This document shows, one piece after another, positions 11,901 through 23,600 of a DNA stretch of 64,000 bases (position 1 is its first letter; each line of letters begins with the position of its first letter). The stretch lies in assembly GCA_944474755.1 (NCBI GenBank), contig OX104114.1:22591220-22655219 (forward strand), given 5' to 3'. A program made the translations under genes and the position numbers. This DNA is from Limnoperna fortunei (Eukaryota > Mollusca > Bivalvia > Mytilida > Modiolidae). Below the pieces are notes generated by a model. The model saw nothing but the letters and a program-made list of their open reading frames with translations, had not been told where the DNA came from and ran no database searches.

Positions 11901-14900
11901 TAATTTGCTCCTCGTCGATTGTTGTAAATCTGCGAGCCTGCCGCAATGTTTCTCCCATTTGTTGTTCACACTCACTTGTGTATAGCAGACGTCAATGAAT
12001 TGTGTACAATTAATACAAGAGATTAGATTGGACGAATGAATTTATTAAGACGGCTATTTTGATTGGCTAAAACTTAAAAACCAGGTCGATATCGGATTCC
12101 GCTTAACTACTATGCAGCGGAATCGTGCAGCGTACAAACATTTTAATAAATTTTAGTACTGTTGCGATTTATCGTGACCCGACAGTTGTTTTTAGACCAA
12201 CCAAAACACGCAAAATTCTATTCATGTAATAAATATTTTTAAGGGCTAAGAAATCATGATAGCGACCGTATTATCAAAGTCCAATAAAATCCTGATAGCG
12301 ACCGTATTCTCAAAGTCCAATAAAATCACTATCTTCTTACATCAGATAAACAGAGGATGCTTACATTTTGTAATTGTTGTAATGCTGGTTACCTTTAATA
12401 TATATATTTTTTAAAACCAGGTCAATATTGAATTCCGCTGCACAGTAGTCAAACGGAATCTAATATTGAGCTGGTTTTGACCAGTTTAAGCCTGTTTTTA
12501 TCTACTTTTAGTACTGTTGCGATTAATCGTGACCCGTAAGTTGGTTAGACCAATCAAAACACTGTTATTCCATGCGAATACACTATGATATAACTTAAAA
12601 GTGTGTTGCTTATAAAATTACTAATCCTCGCCTTCTTCAATTTTATTTGAATGTGGATTTTGATCAGGTGACATGAAGCCGAGGCTTAACAAGAAACGTT
12701 TTATGTAAAATGTTGATTTTGAACAGCACAAAGATTAAATGGGAAAACATAATTATCGAAAGTTTGATAAAATGGGAAGACACCGTTATTATACCTTTTT
12801 GAGGGTTGAGAATCCTGATATTAGTCGTATATCAAAGTCAGTAATTGTTTTATTATATGAATACAATCTCCCATCTTCCTTGATCAGTAAACAGAGGATG
12901 CTTACATTTTGTAATTGTTGGAATGATGGTTATTCTTTATAATTTTTTTAATACTGGTTTTTGATATTGATTTGCTGATAATCCTTAAATTCTTGGTTCA
13001 ACACATTTCTAATATTGAGAAGAGTATAAATAAATCAGCAATTTTATTTTCATATTCTCGACAGTATAATAAATATACAGATGGTCATATTCAATGACCA
13101 CTAAATTTGAAATTTATAGCTACATGTAAATTGGAACAGTAATAAAAGCCGGATTGAAATAGTAGTTACCAGGTCGATATTGGATTCCGCTTGACTACTG
13201 TGAATATTGCGATTTATGTAATTTTAGTATTGTTGCGATTTATCGTGCCTCGAAAGTTGCTTTTAGACCAATCATAAAGACTCAAATTATATTCGTGTAA
13301 TTATAACTGTAATTAACTTGTATTCCCCTTAATACCTGTGCATACAGTGTTATTACCTGTGTATTTCCTGTTTTTACCTTATATTCTCTGTTTTACTTGT
13401 GCTTTCTTTGTTATTACCTCTGCATACACAGTCATAACCAGTGCATCACCCGCTATTTTACCTGTGTATATACTGTTACATGTATTACCCTGTATACCTT
13501 GTTTATACTGTGCATACACTGCTTTTTCCTCATATTCTGTTGAAGTAATGTATCTAGCGAATCCTTACAATATGATTGATCAATCAAGACGGGATATCAT
13601 ACAGTTTTCCACGTGAAAGGGGATATTGAAACCAGCGTCTATTCACTGTCTAATTTATTTGTTTTTATAAAATATAAATGGTTAAACATAAATAAAGATA
13701 TCAAATATAGATTTTTAATACATCTATTATCTCCGTCTGGTTAACAAGGGAGATAACTGATAATTTGCTGTCTTCTAAAATGGAAAAACCATTTGCATCA
13801 CTCTTCGAAAATGAAACCATAAAAGTTTTGCTGGGAGTAAAAAGTCGTCAAAAATAAAAAAAGTTATAAAATTTGAAATGCCATAAAAAGTTTCGTTGGA
13901 ATAAAACTATGAAAATTTACCAGTTCAACTAATTTAACTATATTTATATCACACTTTTTCGTTTTCATATTTTATGCAATACACATTAAAGTCTTTGTAA
14001 AAGTGTGTATTAGCAGTAAAAACATCATTCATGAAACAGGTATTTGTATGTTTAAATGTGTTGAATAAGTTCTTCAACAGTGGTGGTCCAGGCTAAGTTT
14101 TTTCTTCAAGCATGATAAATTTCTGAATTAATTATAGTCTAGAATATTAGTACAGAAGACTTCAACAGAATATAATTGTTACTCGGGCTTCACATGGGAT
14201 AAAAGTTCATATTCCCTGTCTGTTTCCTATAATTTCTCAGGGAATATAAAACACAGACGGGGAATATGAACCTCTATCCCATTTGAAGACCCGGAATAAT
14301 GTATATTATTACCCGTGTTTAAATTGTTACAACATGTGCATACAATGTTATTACCTCTGTATACACTGCTATGACCTGTGCATATTCAGCTTTTATTTAA
14401 GCATATAATGTTTTTACCTGTATATACTCTGTCTTCACAACTCTGCTGGTGTTTCATCTCTATCAAATACATATCGATAAAGTCTCTAATGTTATCTTCA
14501 TTTAGAGAGATCTCGTGTTCCTTGATTTCTTTGCGAAAATAGTCTAGCAGTCTGTCCAATTTGTGCTTAATACGCTTACCACCAAAGAGATCGCCAGGTA
14601 AGCGAGCGAGGACAGGAATAAAATTCACCGGGCCATTCAACGCTGGATCGCTCAAGTTTTCATTTAATTCCTTAACAAATGACCTAAATATTGGATCGTC
14701 ATACTCGAATCGTCGTCCCACTGTTATAGACATTACAATATTTGACATACTGGTGTTAATTATACTCGATATATCAAATGGTTTTCCGTTATAAGTCTCC
14801 ATTAAATCTAAAAACATGATTGCCTCTTCCATTATACTGGATTCAAAACTACGCTTTCCAAATCCGAATTCTCTTAACTTTGAAAGAACGAATGTCCTGT

Positions 14901-16229
14901 GAAGTTTCCATGGCGATCCACTAGAACAAATTACACCTGTTGAAGAGAACTAGTTTGTATTTGAAATTGCAAAATTAAAAAAAACAACAAATTTTCAGAA
15001 AACGACTATACTAGGAGGTCCTTACATAGGGTTTCATTATGATGAAATTGAAGTCATTTCAACGAAAACTAGTACATCACTGATGAAAAAAAGTATAATT
15101 TGTCATTTGAGTGAGGCGGGGGGGGGGGGGGGGATACAGTTTTATCTATATAGGTAAATGTAATGACCAACTATTAGACTGGTACAATTTTTGAAGTAAT
15201 TTGTTGGATAATGAAGCGCTGCCTAGATCCTTTCTAGGGTTGAGATTTTCTAATCTAGATCTACTGTACATTGTTAAAAAGTAATGCTGCTCTAGAGTAT
15301 ATCCGTTGTAATTGGATCTGATCTGAAGGCAAAACGGATAAAAGCTGTTCTAAAATGTTCGTAGGTCAAATCGCTCCATAGTGATCAAGTGAGCTTTTAT
15401 GGGGCTATTAATGACCTATGCCATGAAGATTATTTCACTCGCTGATAAACTCTGTGACCATGAAGCCGGTGGGTGGCGCAAGACGTTAAGATACATGTAG
15501 AAAGAAATCAATAATTATCTTTCCACTGAAAGAACATGGGAGTAGCTACACTAGTCATATTGTGACTTCACAAAATAACTAGTAGGGTGCCGGAGCATGT
15601 CCAACCTCACCCCCACCCCCGGAAATATTTTGAAAACAATAGTGCAATAATTTGGTTCATTTTGGGGAGTTTCAAGGTGCTTTATTTAGTACTGAAAATG
15701 GACATTCCATTTCAAGTTTATTGATTGCAGTGATTGCATTTTAATGTCCAAATCATGTGGATTTAACCGCGTACACGCCTATAGGCAGCTACGCGCCTAA
15801 AGAGGGAGATTTATGTACGTTTACATGCAGAAAAACCTAAATATTTTTAAAAATTGTGTACAACGCATTAAGCGACTGTTATTTACCTTTATTCTGGGAT
15901 AATTCGAAGGTATACAGTGGTGGTCTGTCTGATGTGTATTCAGCTCGCTTTACTAGTAATTCACGTAAATTATCAGCGCCGTTCACAACAATCACCCAAA
16001 ACGACCCCAGTGAAAGGCTGAACATATCTCCATATTTCTGTCTCAGGTTTCGAAATACTTCAATAATATCACCGTTGGCCAAGTTGTGAAAGTTTCCAAT
16101 GACGGGTAAAGGAGTGGGTCCCGGTGGGTACTCCGCTGGTCTTCTTGATCTGGTCCATAATAGAAGCAATACAATAGATACTAGTATCAATATCACATCA
16201 AAATAACCAAATCCTAATAGAACGGCCAT
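5775..16229 (-). CDS. Cytochrome P450 gene A (clan 2, CYP2-like), four exons, intact
   Basis: Heme-thiolate monooxygenase, expected in the endoplasmic reticulum membrane with electrons from NADPH-P450 reductase. Joining 16229-15887, 14936-14418, 6869-6429 and 5956-5775 gives 1485 bp, or 494 residues. All junctions are GT/AG and phase 1. The order is: hydrophobic anchor (about residues 5-25), PPGP hinge, WxxxR in the C-helix (WKLHR), I-helix AGGTETT (300-306), ExxR (ESLR, 358-361), FKPERF, then [11 protein letters not shown] with the heme cysteine at about 439, and a stop after RAVSRR. Length and motifs are normal for a microsomal P450. The substrate cannot be told from sequence. Intron 2 is 7.5 kb and full of mobile DNA. 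The exact family is unproven because many mollusc P450s are only loosely CYP2-like. Confidence 0.92.
6111..6152. repeat. Short hairpin in P450 A intron 3
   Basis: ACTAGTCCTTG and CAAGGACTAG face each other across about 20 bp that include GTGCCTCCGGGCA. It is a possible MITE remnant. Confidence 0.5.
6429..6869 (-). CDS. P450 gene A exon 3
   Basis: It is 441 bp and encodes the I-helix ([16 protein letters not shown]), the K-helix ESLR, the PERF segment and the start of the heme loop (LTFSLG). Its donor is TTAG/GTTTGT. Confidence 0.92.
7256..7800 (+). repeat. Minisatellite of about 21 bp (TTATTACCTGTGTATACACTG type)
   Basis: The unit TGTTATTACCTGTGTATAC is repeated, regularly at 7256-7400 and more loosely to 7800. 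Related blocks recur at 13330-13520 and 14305-14430, all within P450 A intron 2. Confidence 0.75.
7940..8440 (+). repeat. Dispersed repeat, copy 1 of a 0.5-kb pair
   Basis: It matches 13533-14090 in the same orientation with many small differences. Shared words include TTCTGTTGAAGTAATGTATC, AAGATATCAAATAT and ATGCCATAAAAAGTTTCGTT. In both places a 21-bp minisatellite lies before it and a fold-back hairpin after it, so the three parts look like one composite repeat. Confidence 0.75.
8884..9062. repeat. Long fold-back hairpin plus second small palindrome
   Basis: Arms of 68 bp (8884-8951 and 8965-9032) are reverse complements with about three mismatches around a 13-bp loop. It shares GGGAATATAAAACACAGAC with the weaker hairpin at 14185-14292. 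Next to it, ATATTCACC...GGTGAATAT (9031-9062) forms a second stem. Confidence 0.85.
9417..11712 (-). pseudogene. Crypton-type tyrosine recombinase, decayed and split by a MITE
   Basis: Read on the minus strand, fragments in order make one YR recombinase domain: a core-binding part from about 11712 ([20 protein letters not shown]), [19 protein letters not shown] (11518-11258), [19 protein letters not shown] up to a donor at 10449, then from an acceptor at 9970 [14 protein letters not shown] and the catalytic HSLR, TGH and KTYTGY segments. An acidic tail (9644-9417) lies in another frame. Lesions are an in-frame TAA at 9926-9928, frameshifts near 9650, 9960 and 10540 and around 11500, and a MITE in the first exon. 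In the family, HxxR, GH and Tyr do the strand cleavage. I recognise this as the animal Crypton group, which is abundant in molluscs, and am not certain whether it was a transposon or a host gene copy. Confidence 0.8.
10578..11270. mobile_element. CpG-rich MITE inserted in the Crypton pseudogene
   Basis: TIRs of about 35 bp start CCAGTCACA-TTAGAGCT on the left and the same in reverse on the right. A 3-bp GCC on both sides (10575-10577 and 11271-11273) is a possible target duplication. The 693-bp interior has no ORF but is rich in TCGTACGA, TCTTACGAC and GGTCGCA words, a composition unlike the AT-rich surroundings. The family is unknown. Confidence 0.8.
11740..11854. repeat. Fold-back hairpin, 54-55-bp arms
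   Basis: Left arm 11740-11794 and right arm 11801-11854 are near-perfect reverse complements around the loop TTCACG. They include AATCTAATTAAAATTATATC and GCTATTGTCGC. Confidence 0.85.
12080..13310 (+). repeat. Three copies of a 150-bp dispersed repeat
   Basis: Copies at about 12080-12240, 12410-12580 and 13165-13310 share AACCAGGTC.ATATTGGATTC, TTTTAGTACTGTTGCGAT, ATCGTGACCCG and TTTTAGACCAATCA. Two more lie at 27750-27900 and 28015-28150, upstream of gene B. Some copies carry a small stem, GATTCCGCT...AGCGGAATC. Confidence 0.7.
13330..13520 (+). repeat. Minisatellite block related to 7256-7800
   Basis: Degenerate TGTTATTACCTGTGTAT units lie directly before the second copy of the 0.5-kb repeat. 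Confidence 0.65.
13533..14090 (+). repeat. Dispersed repeat, copy 2 of a 0.5-kb pair
   Basis: Matches 7940-8440 (see that entry). Some 100 bp near the end, including TTTTTCGTTTTCATATTTTA, have no counterpart in copy 1. Confidence 0.75.
14185..14292. repeat. Fold-back hairpin, diverged relative of 8884-9032
   Basis: Both arms carry TTCATATTCCC and GGGAATATGAA around GGGAATATAAAACACAGAC, with more mismatches than the earlier copy. Confidence 0.75.
14418..14936 (-). CDS. P450 gene A exon 2
   Basis: It is 519 bp between the acceptor TTCAACAG and the donor ACAG/GTAAAA, exactly the length of exon 2 in gene B. It encodes the C-helix (WKLHRTF) and the middle of the protein ([30 protein letters not shown]). 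Confidence 0.9.
14937..15886 (-). other. P450 gene A intron 1
   Basis: It carries a G-run of about 16 at 15118-15133 and no recognisable element. Confidence 0.7.
15887..16229 (-). CDS. P450 gene A exon 1
   Basis: Encodes the start, the membrane anchor and the N-terminal beta region ([13 protein letters not shown]). It begins at ATG in [12 protein letters not shown] and ends at the donor AAAG/GTAAAT, phase 1. The same start context and length class occur in copies B and C. Confidence 0.9.
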
Positions 16230-18025
16230 TTATAACCTTTATTCTACTTGACCTTGTTTTGTTAAATATATAAACAGATTATAAATAGAACACTATTTAT
16301 AGCCTCCAGTATATAAGAGTTCATAAAGCAATGTACAGAAGAGGGGGGGAGGGGTACCTGGGATTAAATCAGACCTTTGTATATAAGGGACAGGGCGATA
16401 TTTATTGGGGTGTTGGGATCGGTGAATCCCGCTGAGGGAAAGCAAAAATTTGCCAGTGTTTAAAATCTAATTCTGACAGTGTTGGGCTTAATTTGTAGAT
16501 GTATATATAAATATTTGATATTAACCCTATATTTCGGATGTTTCAGAAATCCGCTGGCTAGATATATTATAAGGTTGTCACAATACTAAGACGTTTGTAT
16601 ATATTTATACCAATGTAACCCCCCTTTCCCCTTACAGTGTCTTAGATCATTTGAAATATTTAGCTCCGATTAAGCACTGCGATTAAGCTAGTTAATCTAA
16701 TTTAGAAATGATTATAAGTATTTTGATTTATCATGTTTATGGTTGTAATTAATATCCTAATAAATTTGGCAATGCGAACAATAGGCCATACAATATATAT
16801 TTATTAACAATGAACATTAATTTATAATGATCTGTAATTTTTTGGAGAAACAAATAATCTGTTGTTCAGGGGTCTATGGACCAGTCAATATTAATTGGGG
16901 CAGGGCGTTGGAACTCGTGCATTTCAAATTATTATGTTTAAAAAAGACTTTGATCTAACTGATACAAATACAAAAAGTTGCTTCCTACATTAGATGTGTT
17001 TTATAAAGTGGATGTCTTAGCTAGTGAATAATGATATGTTTACAATTCAGCATTTGTTAGTTGTTCGATTACTGTATTTTGGTTTTGAATTAAAACTCGG
17101 ACAAAATATTGTTTTTTTTATTTTCATTGATGATTTTGTTATAAAACAAACTTGTTTATTAGTGCTAAAAATAAGAAAACTTGGACTCCCAGGTATAAAC
17201 AGGCATAAAAAGTATGTATCATATTGCATTTTCCACCGGTCCCAACACCACAATAAATATCGACCTGTCCCTTATAGATATGCCGGGCACGGAGATTCGT
17301 TATTCTAAATAAATAGTAGAATAACACGGTCTTTAGCAATAGCCTTTCAATCATGTGCACGAAGCAATCTTACAACAAATGAGATCTATTGGGTAGTACA
17401 AATGTGTTTGGACGGCCAGCAGAGCAAAGCAAAGAAAGTCAGCAGTACCACGACCTGTGTGCAGGCCAGCGTTATGTGCTGAAAATCGTTCATACAGAGC
17501 TTCATTGTGGACCGCTTGTGTTGTGTCAAAACATCATCGGCTTTGAGGTTATGTGCACCCGTTAGATAAGGTACTCAAGGATGCAATTTGTTGTGAACAT
17601 CTCATTATGGCGTCAGGCCATCTCTTTTCCATGGTGAGCAAAGCGAGTCATACATCAGGGTGGTTTTGAAATAAACACTTTCAAGTTAGGGATCAATATC
17701 AGAGTCAGTTCATAGTACTGTGAAATTAAAATAAAAATTGTTTGTCTGCAATACATGTCATTTCTTCACAAATTCGAACAATTCGTCAAGACCTTCCAAT
17801 CTACGTTTTTCCGTAAATACATAAAATCTCAAATTATAAAGGCATATTTTCAATGACAATATTGCTTAGAATATAACTTAAATGGTAAATCTGAGATATA
17901 AAGCCTTTGAGTGGTATCATTAGTTCAATTATATATCGACAAACAGATTGGAAGTGTATGTATACGACGTCTTTACTGATCTGCTCCAGTTTTGCAAGTC
18001 TAATTTCCATACATCGATGAATCAT
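16230..18025. other. Intergenic DNA upstream of P450 gene A
   Basis: The promoter of gene A should lie at the left end. I cannot pick out a TATA box or a known response element with confidence. No gene is visible. Confidence 0.4.
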
Positions 18026-18352
18026 AGGTCCCTAGACGTTCGACGGCTTCTTAGTTCTGCTCTTAAGCGTTTTTTCGTAGACGGTTTCTGACTGGCTGTG
18101 TGTATGTTCGTCGGAGTTGGGGACATTTGTTGCTGTTTCTGTTGCTGTTACACATGTCCTACATATGTCCGGTTTAAGCGAAGTACCAGGATGCAGAATT
18201 GTCAACTGCTGATGTGATCCGACGTGTGGTCAGTTCGAGACGTCGTTGCAAGAGCTAGAAATCGTTCTCTGGTGAACATTATAAAGTCTGGCAATTCACC
18301 AGCCTGTTTGGAGACGAGCAATGACGATGTTCCGGTTAGCTCTGTTGAGTCT
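18026..18352 (-). pseudogene. Tc1-like transposase, N-terminal remnant
   Basis: The minus strand reads RANRNIVIARLQTGW, then in-frame stops and shifts, then VRNRLRKNALRAELRSRR. This resembles the helix-turn-helix DNA-binding part of Tc1/mariner transposases. No catalytic domain follows. Confidence 0.6.
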
Positions 18353-18914
18353 TGACGTATTATGGAATTGTTGAAAAACAAATGTTTTGATGTCTTATTA
18401 TATTACATTAACCTACTTAAAGTTAGACCATATATCGCACATGCAATTGCTGATGATTTAGGGAATGTCATACCCAAGTATTAAAAAGTCGCACGATTAT
18501 TTCTTTTATTTGCTAAAATATACAAGCACGAAACACAATTTAGCAAACATATTATGACAATATCTTAAATTTATGTTCTTCTTAAAGCGTTTGTACATGA
18601 TTGTTTGTATTTTTATGATATGCATGCAGTCGTTTAGAAATGAGCGTTGGTTCTGTCACTTCTATGTTGCCACGTGTCTGCTTTGTTTAAGTATACCAAT
18701 ACAGGTGGAGGCTCTGGATTCCATTTAATTGGTTCAATCCACATAATTATTTTTATGTTACTGTCCTATACCGGAGGATGGTTTCCTTTTACACATGTAT
18801 TTTATTGTTGATGAGGTTTTTCAGATCCACTAAATTTTAGCAAAACTAACAAATATTGCAAAAACTATTTATGATCAGTCAGTAATATTGCAAATTTTTA
18901 ACTTTAAACACTGA

Positions 18915-19034
18915 GGGTTATATGGCAGTATATGGACCAGTTGGTGGCCCCAGAAATTTATATGGATCGAACCGCTGCTGAGGGTCCATATATTTTTGGG
19001 GCCACCAACCGGTCCATATACTGCCATATGACCC
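18915..19034. repeat. Fold-back hairpin, about 50-bp arms
   Basis: GGGTTATATGGCAGTATATG and its reverse complement at 19015-19034 begin long paired arms that meet around 18966-18983. They also share GTTGGTGGCCCC. Confidence 0.85.
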
Positions 19035-20318
19035 GAAGTGTCATGAACTATTTGTTATATTTTACTTGTACTTATTGTAAGGTTAAGACTTCCAAATGAA
19101 CGCCCCCGCCCCCCCCCAAATAAAAAATAAGCAGTGCATTAGACCATCACAAGATGCTTTGGGATCACACGGCTCGCACTTGCTCAATTGGCAATGCATG
19201 ACTGTGTCCACTGTGGGGTTCACCAGTGGCTACCACCCAGTGCCAAATTCTTTCATTTACGTTCGAAACAATGCATTTTTAGTGGAGGTTTAAATGGAAG
19301 TTTTTCCTTTGTAAGCTTCTAAGCTCACTTATTTGCTCCATATGCACAACAGGTTTGGTTATTTTTGTTCTGAAAACTCATTTTGCATATCAGTTACTTG
19401 TAATAAAAAATCTACACTGAGATTACTAATCACATATTTGGTTTTGTATATGGAACGTTTATTATTGAAAAATAAATCTTCAAAGTATAATAATATATAT
19501 ATAGACATAAACGATCCAACACCGGTTGAAGGGCACAACGGGATAATTTTACCCAAGTGAAAATTAAGGTTTTCGTTTTAGCAGATGATGTTAACCAATA
19601 GAGTATCTACCAATATTATGCTATAATTCGCAGATATGTTGTTGAATGATAATATAGAGTAAATAAAAGAAAACACTGTGCATAACCGACAGTTGTTGTC
19701 ACAAACCTTTTTTTAAGTGAGCTCAATAATTGGTTAAGACGTTTATTTCTCAACCGACTAAAAATTGGTACCACGTTGCATCATTAGCTAGTGAGAAATA
19801 CATAGAAATAGGTTGTGATCAATAGGCAAATATAGTCTCATACGAATATCTATAACGGATCATACATATCTTATTACATTATTGTTCTTTTCAGAATCAG
19901 ATTCACTGTTATATCCTTCATGTTACTACGGCAATGACCAATCACAATCATTTTCAGGCTTTTCTTAAACCAATCATAACATTAGTTAGAACGAGAATAA
20001 ATCGAAGGCACGGAAAAGTAGGAATATCATGTGATCGCACTGCAACTAATGGCCCAGGTATGTTTAAATCCCTTATTTTTTTTATCAAATATATATTCTG
20101 TTGATAAATAGATAATAATTCATTCCAATTGCCGTGTAAATGTCACAATTGGCCTGGCATATCAAAAATCGGTTCTAGAACATTAACATAAGGTTGATAC
20201 GGCGGGTTCGAAATAAAACATAAAAAAAGTTATTATTTTTATTGAGGTAAGAATGTATTATACGTATATTATTGGTTACAATATATTTATGTGTTTTTGC
20301 ATCATATATTTCCTCTAA
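19035..20318. other. Intergenic DNA between gene B 3' end and gene A 5' side
   Basis: No gene is seen. At 19893-19919 a 27-bp word (starting GAATCAGATTCACTG) recurs identically at 34561-34587, next to the GA microsatellite. Confidence 0.4.
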
Positions 20319-20324
20319 TTTAAT
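20319..20324 (-). terminator. Candidate poly(A) signal of P450 gene B
   Basis: ATTAAA variant on the minus strand, about 115 nt after the gene B stop codon. Confidence 0.3.
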
Positions 20325-20436
20325 AAATCGTTTACAGAACAGTCCAACCAACCAATTTCTAAAAAATAGGTATTCCCTTTTATCCACCTTGTATCCATGC
20401 ACGCGTATTCCTCTGTACGACTGAAGAAACTTATTT

Positions 20437-20618
20437 TTAACGCCTTGAAACTGCTCTAAATGTATATGGCGCCGGGCCGTATGTAAGTCCAAGGACTCCT
20501 TTGATAGGCGGTGGATTTTGTCCTTCTGGAGGAAGAAATTCAAATCGCTGAACCATTGATGTTAAATATAAAAATAGTTCCATTCTGGCAAGAGATTCTC
20601 CAAGGCAAACTCTACGGC
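20437..20618 (-). CDS. P450 gene B exon 4 (heme-cysteine exon)
   Basis: 182 bp, acceptor TTATTGCAG, encodes [20 protein letters not shown] and ends at TAA 20437-20439. It aligns with gene A exon 4 without gaps in the coding length. Confidence 0.9.
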
Positions 20619-23600
20619 CTGCAATAAAAAAACCAAAGACTTCGATTTAATAACTTAAAAAGTTCTAGATAATGAACTGGTAGAAACTTTATAATATTAC
20701 ATGCGGTTTATATAAAAGAAAAAAGACAGTCAATGTATTTCATCATTATGTCCCCATGGGCTCGACCTACAAAACTGTTTGGCACTTTTTGTAGATATAG
20801 TACGCAATCTCGTAAGTGGGTTTTCAGGTGACAATATCTGGAGAGTGCCACGCTCCATTCACAATAAAGATTTTAAAAAGACGAGTCGCATTACTAATTG
20901 AGGTAAAACTGCTGACCGTAACTGCAGGTACAGTAATCCCAAGGGTTCATTACCGGACCGCCTACTGGATTAAAAAACCCCATCTAATTAATGTATGGGA
21001 TTAAGGGGCCTTCTAAGGGGTGTTTAAATTAGTGTCACCTGTTTTTAGCATAAATATAATATCAAATAAGAAAACTATTAGGAATTTCATAATATAATAT
21101 AGGTATTTACATATTTGAATTATTTTGAGTTTTTCACTTGTGAAATATATATACGTTTTTGTGTTTATATGTTTTTTTTATATTTGGAATATTGTAGCAA
21201 ACAAATGTAAGGTTTAAAACAAATTAAAACAAAAGAAAATACTTTAATCCTATTAATTACATCTATTTCATGATATAGCACTATACATCTAATAATGTAA
21301 TAATAAAAATTAGGGAACAAAAAACAACAGAGCACTAAACCAAACACAGAGTCATTTTGTCACTTATTCGAGATGGAGGAGCTCTGATGCTGAGTCGGCG
21401 TAAGTCATTAAGTCGACGATGCATGTCTGGTAACGTTCCTTGAGTGTAGTGAGTCTGCGGTTATTTTATTGCCAAATAATGTATATTTTGTAACATTTTA
21501 GTCAATTTTTCAAATTTATATAATTTTAATTAATTTGAAGCCATCCATTCTTTTTTAATATTTTATTTTGATATTTTTCTACTCAATTCAATTCCAAAAT
21601 GTCTACTGTACTTTATTATAATTTTCAAGGTAAATACAGGTAAACTAATTATGGCATTCCCCCTTGATAGACCCCGTAATCCTCCTACTTAATGAGGTGT
21701 TGTTTTTATCCAGTAGGCGTTCAGGGAATACACCATCCCAAGACAGCGGAAGTAGAACTGGGTGAGAATTTATTTTGTCTATATATTGTTTCACGAATTG
21801 AAGTTCCATTTTATTTCGATAGGTATTTACAATATTTTCTTGCTCATATGAAAAATTGTGCTAAAAATTAAATATAAAACTGTAATAAGACAATCGTAAT
21901 TGTAAACTGATATGGCGATTGTTGCGGCTAAAAAAAACTTTTGTCCCTACTTATCACTCTAATCAGTACTGGTGGCAGTCAATATTGTACCAGTGATCTT
22001 TTACATTTCCCCAGTTTGTCATGTATTAAAAATATAATGTCAGAACTTTACTCACACAACAAACAGTCGGTGAAACGCTAGTTCTCCCACAAACATGCAG
22101 CATTATCATTAGTAAGAACTGGTCGGGCAAAGACTTAATAAACATTATAGCATACAGGTCAGTAACAGTAGCGAACTGGTGGTGTGCATACTAATTTAAA
22201 CATTACAACGAACTGGTCTGGTGAATACTAACTTAAACATTACAGCGAACTGGTCTGGTGAATAATAACTTAAACATTACAACGAACTGGTCTGGTGAAT
22301 ACTAACTTAAACATTACAGCGAACTGGTGGGGTGCATACTAATTTAAACATTACAACGAACTGGTCTGGTGAATACTAACTTAAACATTACAACGAACTG
22401 GTGGGGTGAATACTAACTTAAACATTACAACGAACTGGTGGGGTGCATACTAATTTAAACATTACAACGAACAGGTCTGGTGAATACTAACTTAAACATT
22501 ACAACGAACTGGTGGGGTGAATACTAACTTAAACATTACAACGAACTGGTGGGGTGCATACTAATTTAAACATTACAACGAACAGGTCTGGTGAATACTA
22601 ACTTAAACATTACAACGAACTGGTGGGGTGCATACTAATTTAAACATTACAACGAACAGGTCTGGTGAATACTAACTTAAACATTACAACGAACTGGTCG
22701 GGTGAATACTAATTTAAACATTAATGCGAACTGGTCGGTTGAATACCCACTTAAACATTACAGCGAACTGGTCTGGTGAATACTAACTTAAATATTCCAG
22801 CGAACTGGTCGGGTGAATCGTAATTTAAACATTACAGCGAACAGGTCGGGTGAATACTAATTTAAACATAAAAGCGAACTGGTAGGGTGAATACTAACTT
22901 AAACATTAAATCGAACTGGTCGGATGAATACTAACTTAAACATTACATCGAACTGGTCGGGTGAATACTAACTTAAACATTACAGCGAACTTTTCGGGGG
23001 AATACTAATTTAAACATTAAAGCGAACAGGTCGTGTGAATACTAACTTAAACATTACAGCGAACAGGTCGGGTGAATACTAATTTAACTACCTTGACCAC
23101 TCGGTGGCCGAGTGATCAAGGTAGTTCGTCTACTATTGAACACGTGGTCTGTCAACACTGAGATTGCGGGTTCGATTCTCACTGCGGGCATGGTGTACTC
23201 GACTGCAATCTTAATTGACAAGGATTGCCAGTTTTCCTACCGCAGGTCGGGGGTTCTCTCCGGGTACTCCGGCTTCCTCCCCCAATAAAAACTGGACAGC
23301 GAACAGGTCGGGTGAATACTAACTTAAACATTACAGCGAACTTGTCGGGGGAATACTAACTTAAACATTACAGCGAACTGTTCGGGGGGAATACTAACTT
23401 AAACATTAAACCAAACTGGTCGGCAGCTACTGAAGAAACAATATATATAAACCGATCGGACAAGCACTGACTTAAACATTACAGCGAACTGGTCGGGCAA
23501 ACACTGACTTAACAACAGAGCAAACAGGTCGGGAAAACGGAACTGGCATAGCAGCGAACTCAATGGGTGTTAATTTTTAAATTTAGAATTTATTTAAGTT

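Noticed and set aside
17400..17600. Possible continuation of the Tc1 remnant at 18 kb
   Set aside because: I could not find DDE-domain motifs in any frame here.
20175..20543. 122-residue minus-strand ORF
   Set aside because: Overlaps P450 gene B exon 4 in another frame. The exon frame has the heme motif and a paralogue.
22165..23500. CRISPR-like array (37-bp repeats)
   Set aside because: Contiguous satellite units without spacers.
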